64,000 nucleotides of DNA from positions 1-64,000 of the forward strand of contig NZ_MKFI01000006.1 of NCBI RefSeq assembly GCF_001982635.1. Reading direction: 5' to 3'. Origin of the DNA: Bradyrhizobium mercantei (GTDB lineage Bacteria > Pseudomonadota > Alphaproteobacteria > Rhizobiales > Xanthobacteraceae). Below are positions 8,082-16,400 of this stretch, one piece after another. Made by a program: the position numbers and the translations under genes. Within the stretch, counting starts at the first letter, position 1, and the number at the start of each line of letters is the position of its first letter. The notes beneath the pieces were generated by a model, which was not told the origin of the DNA, searched no databases, and saw only the letters and a list, made by a program, of their open reading frames with translations.

Positions 8082-8147
8082 ATCTAGCGGATCCGAGCCG
8101 CAGCTGCGCCAGAGCGATTGCCGACCCTGTAGAGCGATTGCTGCTAA
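8082..8147 (-). promoter_or_regulatory. Operator-promoter, copy 1: two 11-bp direct repeats plus -10-like box
   Basis: AGAGCGATTGC occurs at 8111-8121 and again at 8131-8141, exactly 20 bp apart, inside a 43-bp block (8105-8147) that recurs at 17696-17738 with 40 identical positions. Read toward the gene at 8047, the repeat is GCAATCGCTCT. A -10-like CTAGAT (8082-8087) lies 23 bp beyond the proximal repeat, and the same distance separates the repeat from CTAGGT in copy 2. The -35 position (GGCGCA) is poor, as expected of a promoter that needs an activator. A 20-bp direct-repeat period is typical of AraC-family sites. Confidence 0.75.
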
Positions 8148-8668
8148 CGCCTCGGGCGCTCGCTGTCGGATTTCGTTGGCCTAACGATCCATTCGGCTAT
8201 TCGACGGCGCGAGAGCGCGACATGAAAATGTTCCTACTATCTCGTCAAGTTGAGCGCGGCCGACTGCGAGCAGGTGGCGACGGAAGAATAATTAGAACTT
8301 CACGTTACTCAAATGCGTCAGCGCAGCTGTCATTCAACGACCCGAGAAGCTTGTCCTTGTGCGGACACCGCGATTGAAGGGCTAACTCGACGACGTCGGC
8401 GTTGCGATGTGCGGTAGACACCGACCAGCGCTGCATCCGGTCGGATAAGCCCCGCTGCATATTGAGCCATCCGGCCGAGCCACATCGCGCGCTGACAGAA
8501 GTGCAAGGAAGCATTTCCAGAGATCGCGCGCCCTTCTTGACGAACAAACGCCGGGAACGACCAACTGCCCTACGATCAGCGAGACGCATGCTGCGCGCAA
8601 AGTGCGGCACATCGCCCTGAGGGAAGCCGGTCGACGAGGTGAATCTTCCCGTTTCTGTCAAAGGCGCT
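8148..8668. other. Intergenic stretch between the operator and the cyclase gene
   Basis: About 520 bp with no supportable gene. Minus-strand frames running into it from the 3' end of the cyclase gene are out of frame with the cyclase and have no domain. The sequence just downstream of the cyclase stop shows no clear intrinsic terminator. Confidence 0.4.
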
Positions 8669-9868
8669 TTAGCCGCGATGTGCGAATACTTCGACAGGGG
8701 CGCTAAAACCGCGAATGGAATGTTCGCCGATTCTTTCGAGATCGAAGTCACCTCCGACCAGGTCGGCGAATGCGCCGGACAGTAGCACTTTCTTCCCCAA
8801 CCGCTTGGTGAGAGCCTCGAGACGCGAGGCCAAGTTGACAGCAGGACCTACGACGGTGAAGTCGAGCCGGTCTTGAGAACCGATATTGCCGAACATGACA
8901 TCGCCGACATGGACGCCGATGCCATAGTCTAGGCGTGCGCGGCCCGTCTCGCGATTCTTCTGGTTCAAGGTGGCCATGGTCTGACGCGCCTCAGTCACTG
9001 CGTGCAGCAGGTCCGTGCAGGCCGACGGCTGGCTCAGCGGGAAAATAGCCAGCAAGCCGTCGCCGATGAACTTCAATATTTCACCGCCGTGTCGACCGAT
9101 CGGCCCCGACATCGCATCGAAATAGTCGTTCAACAGATCAATAACGACGTCCCGCGACCAGCTTTCGGAGATCCTGGCAAAATCGCGCAGATCGCAGATC
9201 ATGATAGCGGCGCGCATCGTTGTCCCTGCGCCGCGCTTGTTGGCGCCTGCCAGAATGAGATCGCCGGCGTGCGACCCGACGTATGTCTCCAGCAGCGTCC
9301 GCGCCAGTTGGTTCTTCATGCGGATTTCGCTGACCATCGCCAAGATTGGTAGCAACCCCGACAAGCAAACGATGTGAGCCTCGTCGAACCCCCCCGGTCG
9401 GCCGGTCGAGAAGGCTACGACATGTCGCTTGCCGAGCGTGTGGTACAGCGGCCAGGCCACATAATCCGTGAGACCGTCCGAGCGCAGTCCGTCGTAGACG
9501 CTATGTCGACGGGCCAACGACGGGTCACATTCAAGATTTTCACGCACTTCGGTCGCGCCCTCCTGGATCTCGTCGATGGGACCGCCAATGTATTCGGCCC
9601 GATCTAACATGTCGTAGCCGACACGGGTGATGGTTGCTTCCCTCATCCCCTCCATCCACACGATGCGCGCGCCGAGCCATTGTGGGTGCTCGACGAGCAG
9701 ATGGAGCGACGCCCGCTTGAGAGGAATACCCACCCGCTCGAGCCGGAGGCACATCTCCGCAAAGATGTTGTCAATGAAGCGTTCGTCGCGCGTATCGTTC
9801 GTCAACCAGCCCGAAATGTCGCGATCGGATCGAGGGTTAATGGACCCAATGGTCAGCGGAGCATTCAT
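8669..9868 (-). CDS. Class III adenylate/guanylate cyclase with N-terminal sensory region
   Basis: A 399-residue soluble protein. The C-terminal half is a class III nucleotide cyclase catalytic domain, starting near residue 215: IMICDLRDFARIS carries the first metal-binding Asp, GGEILKFIGDGLLAIF the second, and GIGVHVGDVMFGNIGSQDR plus VVGPAVNLASRLE the substrate and transition-state region. It should make a cyclic nucleotide from ATP or GTP. The N-terminal 200 residues lack a motif I can name; they resemble the GAF-like input regions of rhizobial cyclases. ATG 9868 is preferred because GGAG lies seven bases upstream, inside the alternative ATG 9880 start. The start codon sits inside the remnant of an alpha/beta hydrolase gene, so the present promoter region seems to have been made by a rearrangement. 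Confidence 0.88.
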   Translation of the reverse strand: MNAPLTIGSINPRSDRDISGWLTNDTRDERFIDNIFAEMCLRLERVGIPLKRASLHLLVEHPQWLGARIVWMEGMREATITRVGYDMLDRAEYIGGPIDEIQEGATEVRENLECDPSLARRHSVYDGLRSDGLTDYVAWPLYHTLGKRHVVAFSTGRPGGFDEAHIVCLSGLLPILAMVSEIRMKNQLARTLLETYVGSHAGDLILAGANKRGAGTTMRAAIMICDLRDFARISESWSRDVVIDLLNDYFDAMSGPIGRHGGEILKFIGDGLLAIFPLSQPSACTDLLHAVTEARQTMATLNQKNRETGRARLDYGIGVHVGDVMFGNIGSQDRLDFTVVGPAVNLASRLEALTKRLGKKVLLSGAFADLVGGDFDLERIGEHSIRGFSAPVEVFAHRG

Positions 9869-10017
9869 GAACCGCTCCATTCGGAACGGTTCACGATCCC
9901 GCGGTGCACCATAACGATGTTGTGGATGGGCGCATTGATGGACTCGGCCTTCGCGCGGTCGATCGCCGCGGGGGCCACGAACGCGACAAGCGCCGCGATG
10001 GATGCGAACGTGTTTAT
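9865..10017 (-). pseudogene. 5' remnant of a secreted alpha/beta-hydrolase gene
   Basis: On the minus strand GGAGAG is followed by ATA where ATG would be expected (10015-10017), then NTFASIAALVAFVAPAAIDR, a signal-peptide-like segment, then SINAPIHNIVMVH. That last block is the usual beginning of small alpha/beta hydrolases (NIVxVHG followed by xVDxSGW). Here it continues RGIVNRSEW and stops at 9865, so the oxyanion-loop glycine and everything after it are lost. Only about 50 codons remain. The cyclase gene starts in another frame within its last codons. I am fairly sure of the family, less sure that ATA is not used as a rare start. Confidence 0.6.
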
Positions 10018-10171
10018 GGACTCTCTCCTTGCTCGCCCGGCAACCACTTGGCTGCCGGGGCAGAGAGGAGATTGCTTCACCGGAGAGCTGTTGGCTCGTT
10101 GAGACCTGTTAAATGTTGTTGTTCGATAGAGGGCCAAACGTGTGTGCAGCGGTCTCGTCCAAACGTCGCTA

Positions 10172-13018
10172 TCATCTGCACTCTCTAAGCAGCTGTTTTG
10201 CTTGTACGAGATCGACGCTTGAGAATCCTTCTGTGAAGCCGTCGTAGATCGGCTTCAACAGCGGCGCGATCTCAGCGGACCTACCTGTTCTACGGTACAG
10301 TCTTGCGAGGCTGTTGGCGCTTCTCAACCCAAATGAAAGCGCTTGCTGTCGTCTGGCCAAGTCCATTGCCTGCAGCAAGGCTCGCTCCGCGTGAGACTCC
10401 TGGCTTGGAAGCCGACCGCGGATATCGCCTTTGATCCGCAGGAGATCGGGCATGTACAAGAGATTTCCCTTCTCCCTGATCTGGGAAATTTGCAGCTCGA
10501 CCGTATGCAGCGCCTCGGCAGTACGACCGCTCAGCGCAAGACCCTCCGCTAACGCGCTCGCGAAAACCGTTGTTGTCATGTTGTATCGGCCAGCGTGCGA
10601 ACTGCTCAGGCTTTCACCTAGCAGTCTTACACCACGATCGACATCACCTCGCCTGATCGCCAGCTCGCCCTTTAGTCCAAGTCCGACCCCGCGGTAAGCC
10701 GCGAGGTTATGTCGCTCCGAATGCTGTACGAACCATTCAATATTCTCTTCGGCGGCATCCAGATTGCCGACCCAGAGGAAGACCGGCGTGGTCCATATCA
10801 GTGCAATGCACAGCGTGACGGGGTGCTCCAGTTCGGCGGCCTCCCGGATACTCGCCTTCGCAACCGTCGCGGCCTGATCGAGAAACCCGCAGAGCCACAA
10901 CTCCCGAGAAAGACAGATCCTCGCACGGTTGGCGAGATCAAATCCAAAGTGAATCGCGTGACTGCGGTGATGAAGCGCAGGAGAACTCAGCGCCGCCTTG
11001 CAATGACGCTGCGCATTCGCCTGATCACCAGACAGATGGCACGACACCGACAGCATGGCATTGGCGATGTCTGTTGCGACGCGGTCCGGAATTCTCTCTG
11101 CGATGCTCGCGCATCGCTGGGCATACCGATGTGCTCCATGGAAATCGCTAGTTCGAAGTGAAAACATGTGGAGCCCTGCGTTCAATCGCATCTCGTAACG
11201 GGCGTCGTTCAAACGCTCAGCGAGCACCAGAGCGTTCATGAAAGCGAGCCGCACTTCCTCGAAGTTCCCCTCCGTAAACATAAGAGCATGGGCACGTGCC
11301 GCCTGCAGTTCCATTTCACTCACGGTGCCGCGGTCTTCGTCTCCCATAAGTGAAATTGCCCGCTCGGCCCACCGATTGCATTCGGAAAGAAGCGAAAGCT
11401 CGTGAAAAAGCCGGACCGCCCTTCGAGCGAGGACCATCGCGATAGAGATGTCACCATGCTCCGAAAAGCTCCATTCCAGCGCAGCCCGTACATCTCCTAG
11501 ATATTCCGAGAGGATAAGCCACCGTTCATCTTGTGAATTGGGTGCATTTGGCTCGTTTTCCAGTAACTCCGAGAGATACAGTGCGTGGCGTCGTGCAACA
11601 ATGTTGGGATCATCGTTGGCCCTGAGTTTTACCGAAGCATACTCGCGCATCGTATCGAGAAGTCGGTAACGTATCCCCTTACCCACTACCTCGCTCGAGA
11701 CAAGCGACTTCGAGACAAGGTTGCTGAGCACGGACGCAATGGAAGGCAAGTTTGCGTCGTTCTCGGCCGCAACCGCCCTGGCGGCGTTCAGTGTGAAGCG
11801 GGCGCTGAAACGGGAAAGGCGGCACAACACTCGCTGTTCGAATGAGGGCAGTAGATCGTAACTCCAGTCCAAGAGGGACTGGAGGGTTTGGTGTCGAGAT
11901 GGCGCCGTCCGTTTTCCGTTCGTGAGCAAGCCTAGCCGGTCATCGATGAGATCGGCCAGGCCTTCAACGCCGTAAGTAATCACCTTCGCGGCCGCGAGCT
12001 CGATTGCCAGCGCGATACCATCGAGCATTCGGCAAATCAGCGAGACGGTCGGGGCGTCAGTATCCGTAACCGAGAAACTGCTATCGGCTGCCAATGCGCG
12101 TTCTACAAACAAGCGTACTGCCGGAAACTGAAGCGCATCTGTGATCGTCAGTTCGGCACCCGCGGAGGGACATGCGAGCGGGAGCAAGCGATGCACGCGC
12201 TCGCCCTCCACCCGGAGGGGCTCGCGGCTCGTTGCGATGATGCAGACTTCACTCGCTTCCTTGAAAATGGCTTCCGCTACGGAAGCCGCGGCGTCGATCA
12301 CATGCTCGCAATTGTCCAGAAGCAACAAGGCGTGTCTATCGCGAAGAAAGGCCAAAAGACCCGACAGGGGATCACCGGATTGTATCGCCACTCCCAGCGC
12401 CGAGACCAAGGTTCCGAGAACAAGCCCTGGATCGATCACCGATGCGAGGTCAACGAAGTAGACAGCGCCAGGAAACTCCTCCGACAGAGCATGGGAGACC
12501 GACACGGCGACGGCGGTCTTGCCGATTCCGCCAGGTCCGATGATCGTCACGAATCGATGAGCCTGCACCTCCTGTGAAATGCGTCGTACTGACCCCTCTC
12601 TTCCGACCATCCCGATCAGCTGCGGCGGCAATCTCCTCCCGGGCTCAATGGCGGTCCGGCGGGGAGTGGACGGTGCGCTGGGTTTGGATTGGGACAGGGG
12701 AGCTACAAAGCAGTACCCACGGCCGGCGACGTTGATGATGTAGCGCACGCCGTTTCCATCTCCGAGTGCTTTGCGAAGATTAGCAATATGTACGCGTAGC
12801 CCAACTTCCTCGATTGCCGTGGTTCCCCAAACGCGAGCGATCAAGTCGCGCTTGGTAACAACGACGCCGGCGTCCTCCACCAGGGCAACAAGCAGATCGA
12901 ACGCACGGCTCCCAAGAAGGACGGGGGCTCCATCCCTCTCCAAGAGCTTTTCCGTCACGTTGAGCCGATAGGGCCCGAACGCGAAGATCTCCCTACTAGC
13001 AGTTACCGTTTCATGCAT
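10172..13018 (-). CDS. Winged-helix regulator with NTPase domain and helical repeats (STAND-like)
   Basis: A 948-residue regulator. Residues about 5-105 are an OmpR-type winged helix (IFAFGPYRLNVTEKLLERDG, then LGSRAFDLLVALVE and RVHIANLRKALGD, ending YIINVAGRGYCF). Next comes an NTPase with Walker A GPGGIGKTAVAV and Walker B HALLLLDNCEHV, and an NB-ARC-like region with DDRLGLLTNGKR and LQSLLDWSYDLL. The C-terminal half is all-helical and repeat-like, as in MalT or AfsR relatives. Such proteins bind DNA when the repeat domain senses a ligand. ATG 13018 places the winged helix at the very N-terminus; GTG 13072 is an alternative and neither has a strong ribosome-binding site. It is the last gene of the ketone-body operon, 60 bp after the dehydrogenase, and might regulate it. 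Confidence 0.85.
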   Translation of the reverse strand: MHETVTASREIFAFGPYRLNVTEKLLERDGAPVLLGSRAFDLLVALVEDAGVVVTKRDLIARVWGTTAIEEVGLRVHIANLRKALGDGNGVRYIINVAGRGYCFVAPLSQSKPSAPSTPRRTAIEPGRRLPPQLIGMVGREGSVRRISQEVQAHRFVTIIGPGGIGKTAVAVSVSHALSEEFPGAVYFVDLASVIDPGLVLGTLVSALGVAIQSGDPLSGLLAFLRDRHALLLLDNCEHVIDAAASVAEAIFKEASEVCIIATSREPLRVEGERVHRLLPLACPSAGAELTITDALQFPAVRLFVERALAADSSFSVTDTDAPTVSLICRMLDGIALAIELAAAKVITYGVEGLADLIDDRLGLLTNGKRTAPSRHQTLQSLLDWSYDLLPSFEQRVLCRLSRFSARFTLNAARAVAAENDANLPSIASVLSNLVSKSLVSSEVVGKGIRYRLLDTMREYASVKLRANDDPNIVARRHALYLSELLENEPNAPNSQDERWLILSEYLGDVRAALEWSFSEHGDISIAMVLARRAVRLFHELSLLSECNRWAERAISLMGDEDRGTVSEMELQAARAHALMFTEGNFEEVRLAFMNALVLAERLNDARYEMRLNAGLHMFSLRTSDFHGAHRYAQRCASIAERIPDRVATDIANAMLSVSCHLSGDQANAQRHCKAALSSPALHHRSHAIHFGFDLANRARICLSRELWLCGFLDQAATVAKASIREAAELEHPVTLCIALIWTTPVFLWVGNLDAAEENIEWFVQHSERHNLAAYRGVGLGLKGELAIRRGDVDRGVRLLGESLSSSHAGRYNMTTTVFASALAEGLALSGRTAEALHTVELQISQIREKGNLLYMPDLLRIKGDIRGRLPSQESHAERALLQAMDLARRQQALSFGLRSANSLARLYRRTGRSAEIAPLLKPIYDGFTEGFSSVDLVQAKQLLRECR

Positions 13019-13078
13019 GCGGAGTGCCCACCGACACGAATGAAGTTCCCGGTCAACACCCGGGCCAATCACTCGGGG

Positions 13079-13861
13079 TTACTGTGCGGTCCAACCGCCA
13101 TCGACTGAGATCGCTGTGCCGGTGATCTGGTCTGCCGCAGCCGAGCAGAGGAAGGCGACGGTCCCGCCAAGTTGTGCGGGAGAGACAAACTCGAGCGATG
13201 GCTGCTTTTCCGCTAGCAACTCGTTCGCAGCTTCCTTCTGAGTGATGTGCTTGTCGGTGGCCATGTCACTGATCTGCCTTTCTACCAGCGGAGTTCGCAC
13301 CCAGCCGGGGCAGACTGCGTTGCAGGTCACTCCACTGCCGGCGGTCTCTAGGCCAACCACCTTGGTGAGACCGACGAGACCATGCTTGGCCGCGACATAG
13401 GCGGCCTTGTGCGTCGAAGCAACGAGGCCGTGCGCGGAAGCGATGTTAACGATGCGCCCCCAGCGCTGTTTTCTCATCTGGGGTACAGCGGCTGCGATGC
13501 CGTGGAATGCTGCCGACAGATTGATGTCGAGAATGGCTTGCCACCTGGCCGGCGGGAATTCCTCCACTGGCGCGGTGAACTGGATGCCGGCATTGTTGAC
13601 GAGAATATCGAGGTGTCCGAACTGCTTGATCGTGGCATCAATCATTCCACGCACGGCCTCGCCTTTTGACATGTCGTCACCGTTGTAGACGACGCGCACG
13701 CCGTGCTCCAGTGCGATACCGCGGCGGATCTTCTCGACCTCGCCGGCGTCGCCGAAGCCGTTCAACACGATGTCAGCGCCGAGCTTGGCGAGCTCATTGG
13801 CGATGCCGAGCCCGATGCCGCTGGTCGATCCGGTAACGATGGCTACCTTGCCGCTCAACAT
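13079..13861 (-). CDS. D-3-hydroxybutyrate dehydrogenase (SDR family)
   Basis: A 260-residue classical short-chain dehydrogenase that oxidises D-3-hydroxybutyrate to acetoacetate with NAD+. It has the cofactor motif TGSTSGIGLGIA (residues about 10-21), NNAG (ILVNNAGIQF), the catalytic Ser in IVNIASAHGLVAS, and YVAAKHG with the Tyr-Lys pair. The segments VCPGWVRTPLVERQI and the insertion rich in KHITQKEA before ELLAEKQPS are typical of 3-hydroxybutyrate dehydrogenases. A longer frame starts at 13930, but ATG 13861 has AAGGAAAT nine bases before it and gives the family N-terminus MLSGKVAIVTG. In the operon it supplies acetoacetate, the substrate of the decarboxylase two genes upstream, so the cluster links polyhydroxybutyrate or ketone-body breakdown with respiration through the NADH dehydrogenase. 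Confidence 0.92.
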   Translation of the reverse strand: MLSGKVAIVTGSTSGIGLGIANELAKLGADIVLNGFGDAGEVEKIRRGIALEHGVRVVYNGDDMSKGEAVRGMIDATIKQFGHLDILVNNAGIQFTAPVEEFPPARWQAILDINLSAAFHGIAAAVPQMRKQRWGRIVNIASAHGLVASTHKAAYVAAKHGLVGLTKVVGLETAGSGVTCNAVCPGWVRTPLVERQISDMATDKHITQKEAANELLAEKQPSLEFVSPAQLGGTVAFLCSAAADQITGTAISVDGGWTAQ

Positions 13862-13931
13862 AAGATTTCCTTTCGATGCAGGTTCGTTTGCTCTGTTCGA
13901 AACATTGCGACGCGCGCCGCACTTACTCACG

Positions 13932-14279
13932 TCAAACTGCCGGTGGACGCGTTCGGCGTACGGGCTCGTCGTCAGGCAGGATCAGTACCGGTGGCTCGTC
14001 GTATCCACGTCGATTGCTGTAGAATATGAGCGCCATGAGACCACATCCGACGACAAGCGAAAGGATCACGCCGGCTGCCATGGCGACATAACCCGCCGTC
14101 GTTACCTCTATGCCATCTGCGAGTGTCCAGCCGAGGTAGACGAGGAAGCCGGTACCGACCAACAGCAAAAGCAGCACGATCAGAAGCACCCATGATCCTG
14201 CACCGAGACGAGCCGGCGCCGCCTTGGCAGATACGGGTGGATCCAACCGCGCCTGGCGGCCTTTCATCACGGGTGTCAT
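13932..14279 (-). CDS. Small two-helix membrane protein of the ketone-body operon
   Basis: A 115-residue protein with two hydrophobic helices: SWVLLIVLLLLLVGTGFLVY (about residues 29-48) and GYVAMAAGVILSLVVGCGLM (about 62-82), followed by a cytoplasmic-looking tail with many acidic and Pro residues. I recognise no named family. The longer frame upstream (to 14480) lies inside the patatin gene and is not credible: ATG 14279 has AAGGAGAAC ten bases before it. The gene lies 37 bp after the patatin gene and 70 bp before the dehydrogenase, so it is surely part of the operon. A membrane anchor or assembly factor for one of the neighbours is possible but is only a guess. Confidence 0.75.
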   Translation of the reverse strand: MTPVMKGRQARLDPPVSAKAAPARLGAGSWVLLIVLLLLLVGTGFLVYLGWTLADGIEVTTAGYVAMAAGVILSLVVGCGLMALIFYSNRRGYDEPPVLILPDDEPVRRTRPPAV

Positions 14280-14316
14280 CGTTGTTCTCCTTGATCGACG
14301 CCACAGAGAGCCAAGC

Positions 14317-15492
14317 TCAATCGCGGCGATGGACGTCATGGGTGACGATGCCGAGCTCGGGCGGCGGTCGGTCGAGCCGTCGCCCGTCGGCGAGCGTACG
14401 GCGGATATCCTCAAGCCCGCTCTGCCAATGCGCGCGCATCGCGCTTGCGCCGAACTCGTAGTCCCTTGAATGGCCCTCATGAAGCTTGGTCTGATAGATC
14501 AGGTGGATGATGTTGTGAGAGCGATGACGGGCCAAGTCTGCGACTGCCAGCATTTCCGGATCTTGCCTCGCGCTTTTGGGCAGCTTGTCGAGCGTCCGTT
14601 GCAACGCTTGACGCATCTCCTGCATCCGCAACGCCTGGTCGGTAACCGCGCGCGTGCGGCTCGAATACTGGATGTCCTTCTGCCGGCTGGACACCTCCAT
14701 CATGTCGTAGGGAACACGGCCCTTCGCCGACCAGAGATCGATCTGGAATGTCAGAGTGTCGCTCGGTTTCCCGGAGAGCACGCGGGAAAGAGGTGTGTTC
14801 GAGACCACCCCGCCATCCCAGTAGTGCTCGCCGTCAATTTCGACGGCAGGGAATCCCGGCGGCAGCGCGCCCGAAGCCATGAAATGCCGCGGTCCCAGCC
14901 GGCGATCGGCAGTATCGAAATAGGTCAGGTTGCCAGTGCGGACGTTAACCGCGCCGACACTGACGCGCACTTCACCCGAGTTGAGCCGGTCGAAATCGAC
15001 CAGCTGCTCCAGGGTCCGTTGCAATGGTGCCGTGTCGTAGAAGCTGGTCGCGGCATCGCCCGAGAATGGCGAGAACAACGGCGATGGAAAGCGCGGCCTG
15101 AAGAAGCCTGGCTGCCCTTGGACTAACGCTCGCATTGCCGCCAGCATGTTGCGAATCGATTTGATGTCGAAAGCAAAGGGCAGAGCGTCGACTAGCCCTT
15201 CGCCGGCGGGCAACTCTATCGAATTGGCGCAGATCGTCTCCCAAAACTCGCGCAGCCTGCCTACGCGCTCGTCTTCGGGCGAGCCTGCAATGATGGCCGC
15301 GTTCAGTGCCCCTATCGAAATCCCAGCCAGCCAGTTCGGCCGGATACCGGCTTCGTGGAGGCCCTCATAGACTCCGGCCTGGTAGGCACCCAACGCCCCG
15401 CCCCCCTGCAGCACCAGCGCAACAACATCGTAAGGCAGCGACCTGGTCTGCTGCATCACGGAACCAATCTGCTCGCGCATCACGTTCAACAT
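14317..15492 (-). CDS. Patatin-like phospholipase/esterase with C-terminal DUF3734
   Basis: A 391-residue patatin-fold hydrolase. The oxyanion motif GGGALGAYQAGVYEGL (about residues 31-46), the nucleophile elbow GISIGALNAA (Ser in GxSxG, about 59-68) and the catalytic Asp in YWDGGVVSNTPL (about residues 208-219) are all intact. The C-terminal part after about residue 280 (DALRMQEMRQAL-like, here DQALRMQEMRQALQRTLDKL) matches DUF3734, often fused to bacterial patatins found beside 3-hydroxybutyrate dehydrogenase genes. It may hydrolyse acyl lipids or oligo-3-hydroxybutyrate; the latter is inference from its neighbours. No signal peptide is present. ATG 15492 is chosen over TTG 15498 because GGGAG lies eight to nine bases upstream. 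Confidence 0.92.
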   Translation of the reverse strand: MLNVMREQIGSVMQQTRSLPYDVVALVLQGGGALGAYQAGVYEGLHEAGIRPNWLAGISIGALNAAIIAGSPEDERVGRLREFWETICANSIELPAGEGLVDALPFAFDIKSIRNMLAAMRALVQGQPGFFRPRFPSPLFSPFSGDAATSFYDTAPLQRTLEQLVDFDRLNSGEVRVSVGAVNVRTGNLTYFDTADRRLGPRHFMASGALPPGFPAVEIDGEHYWDGGVVSNTPLSRVLSGKPSDTLTFQIDLWSAKGRVPYDMMEVSSRQKDIQYSSRTRAVTDQALRMQEMRQALQRTLDKLPKSARQDPEMLAVADLARHRSHNIIHLIYQTKLHEGHSRDYEFGASAMRAHWQSGLEDIRRTLADGRRLDRPPPELGIVTHDVHRRD

Positions 15493-15524
15493 TGCCAAAC
15501 TCCCTGCATCGCAGCCTGATCCGG

Positions 15525-16325
15525 TCAGCCAACATTGGTCTCAATTATGGTTTCGGAGCCGGCCCCGTGCTGTCGCGCAACCGCTGCCGAGCCCAGATAG
15601 TCGTGAATCACAGTGCCGAGACCTAGGGTCAGGTCGGCGACAAGGTGCTTGGCCGACAACACCTGCAGCACCGGAAGCTCGGCGACGGGCGCCAGCGCAT
15701 GCGAATAGAGATCGAGCGCCGCAGGACCAGTCCAGGCGCCTTTCAAGGTGATATCCTCGCAATGGAAGCACACCAGTTCGCAGATGCGGGCGGTGCCGTC
15801 GACATGCGGGATGATTTTGAGCAGGAAATTCGGGGCCGCGAGCCTTCTGGCTTCGACTGATAAGTCGAGAGCGCGATGCTTGTAGCCCATCGTGCCGGTC
15901 GCGATCCGCACGGACCCGTAGTTCAGCGTGCCGACTAGCGTATCGATCTCGACCGCCAGCTTCGGCTGTGCCAACTTCTTGGGAAAGCCCCATAGTTCGC
16001 GACCGCCGGCGATCGGTGGATGGTCGTTGAGGAACATCTGGTGGACGAAGCTGCCGGCTTGGCCCTTGTATCTCACCGGGATGACTTGACCGCTTTCGGC
16101 GTAGTCGCCGAAGCCAGTCGAGTCGGGCATGCGGATGAATTCGTAGTTCACCACGGGCTCGGTCAACTCCAGCGGCTCAGGCACGATCCGGCGCAGTGCT
16201 TCCGGGTGAGTCCTGTACTGGATGATGAAGTACTCCCGATCGATGAAGCGATAAGGGCCCGGTGGAAATGCAGGGCTAGTCAGCGGCATGGCGAACGCCG
16301 TTGTACGCACGGTCTCGTGTTTCAT
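15525..16325 (-). CDS. adc: Acetoacetate decarboxylase
   Basis: A 266-residue member of the acetoacetate decarboxylase family, which turns acetoacetate into acetone and CO2 through a Schiff base on a lysine. The active-site region is intact: GGRELWGFPKKLAQPKL (about residues 106-122) contains the lysine pair. Other family blocks are FIDREYFIIQYRTHPEALR near the N-terminus, FVHQMFLNDHPPIAGGRE, and NFLLKIIPHVDG. It sits between the NADH dehydrogenase and patatin genes with gaps of 75 and 32 bp and shares their direction. A GGAG site lies ten bases before ATG 16325. Related clusters in betaproteobacteria pair the same enzyme with patatin and 3-hydroxybutyrate dehydrogenase, supporting a role in ketone-body turnover. 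Confidence 0.94.
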   Translation of the reverse strand: MKHETVRTTAFAMPLTSPAFPPGPYRFIDREYFIIQYRTHPEALRRIVPEPLELTEPVVNYEFIRMPDSTGFGDYAESGQVIPVRYKGQAGSFVHQMFLNDHPPIAGGRELWGFPKKLAQPKLAVEIDTLVGTLNYGSVRIATGTMGYKHRALDLSVEARRLAAPNFLLKIIPHVDGTARICELVCFHCEDITLKGAWTGPAALDLYSHALAPVAELPVLQVLSAKHLVADLTLGLGTVIHDYLGSAAVARQHGAGSETIIETNVG

Positions 16326-16400
16326 CGTTGTGAAGCTCCAGAGTGATCTGAGATGAGCCGGCCGCGTTTCCGTGAGGGAGTGCCTGTTGCGCGTGAAGAG

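Noticed and set aside
8305..8751. 148-codon minus-strand frame overlapping the end of the cyclase gene
   Set aside because: It is out of frame with the intact cyclase, has no domain and no ribosome-binding site.
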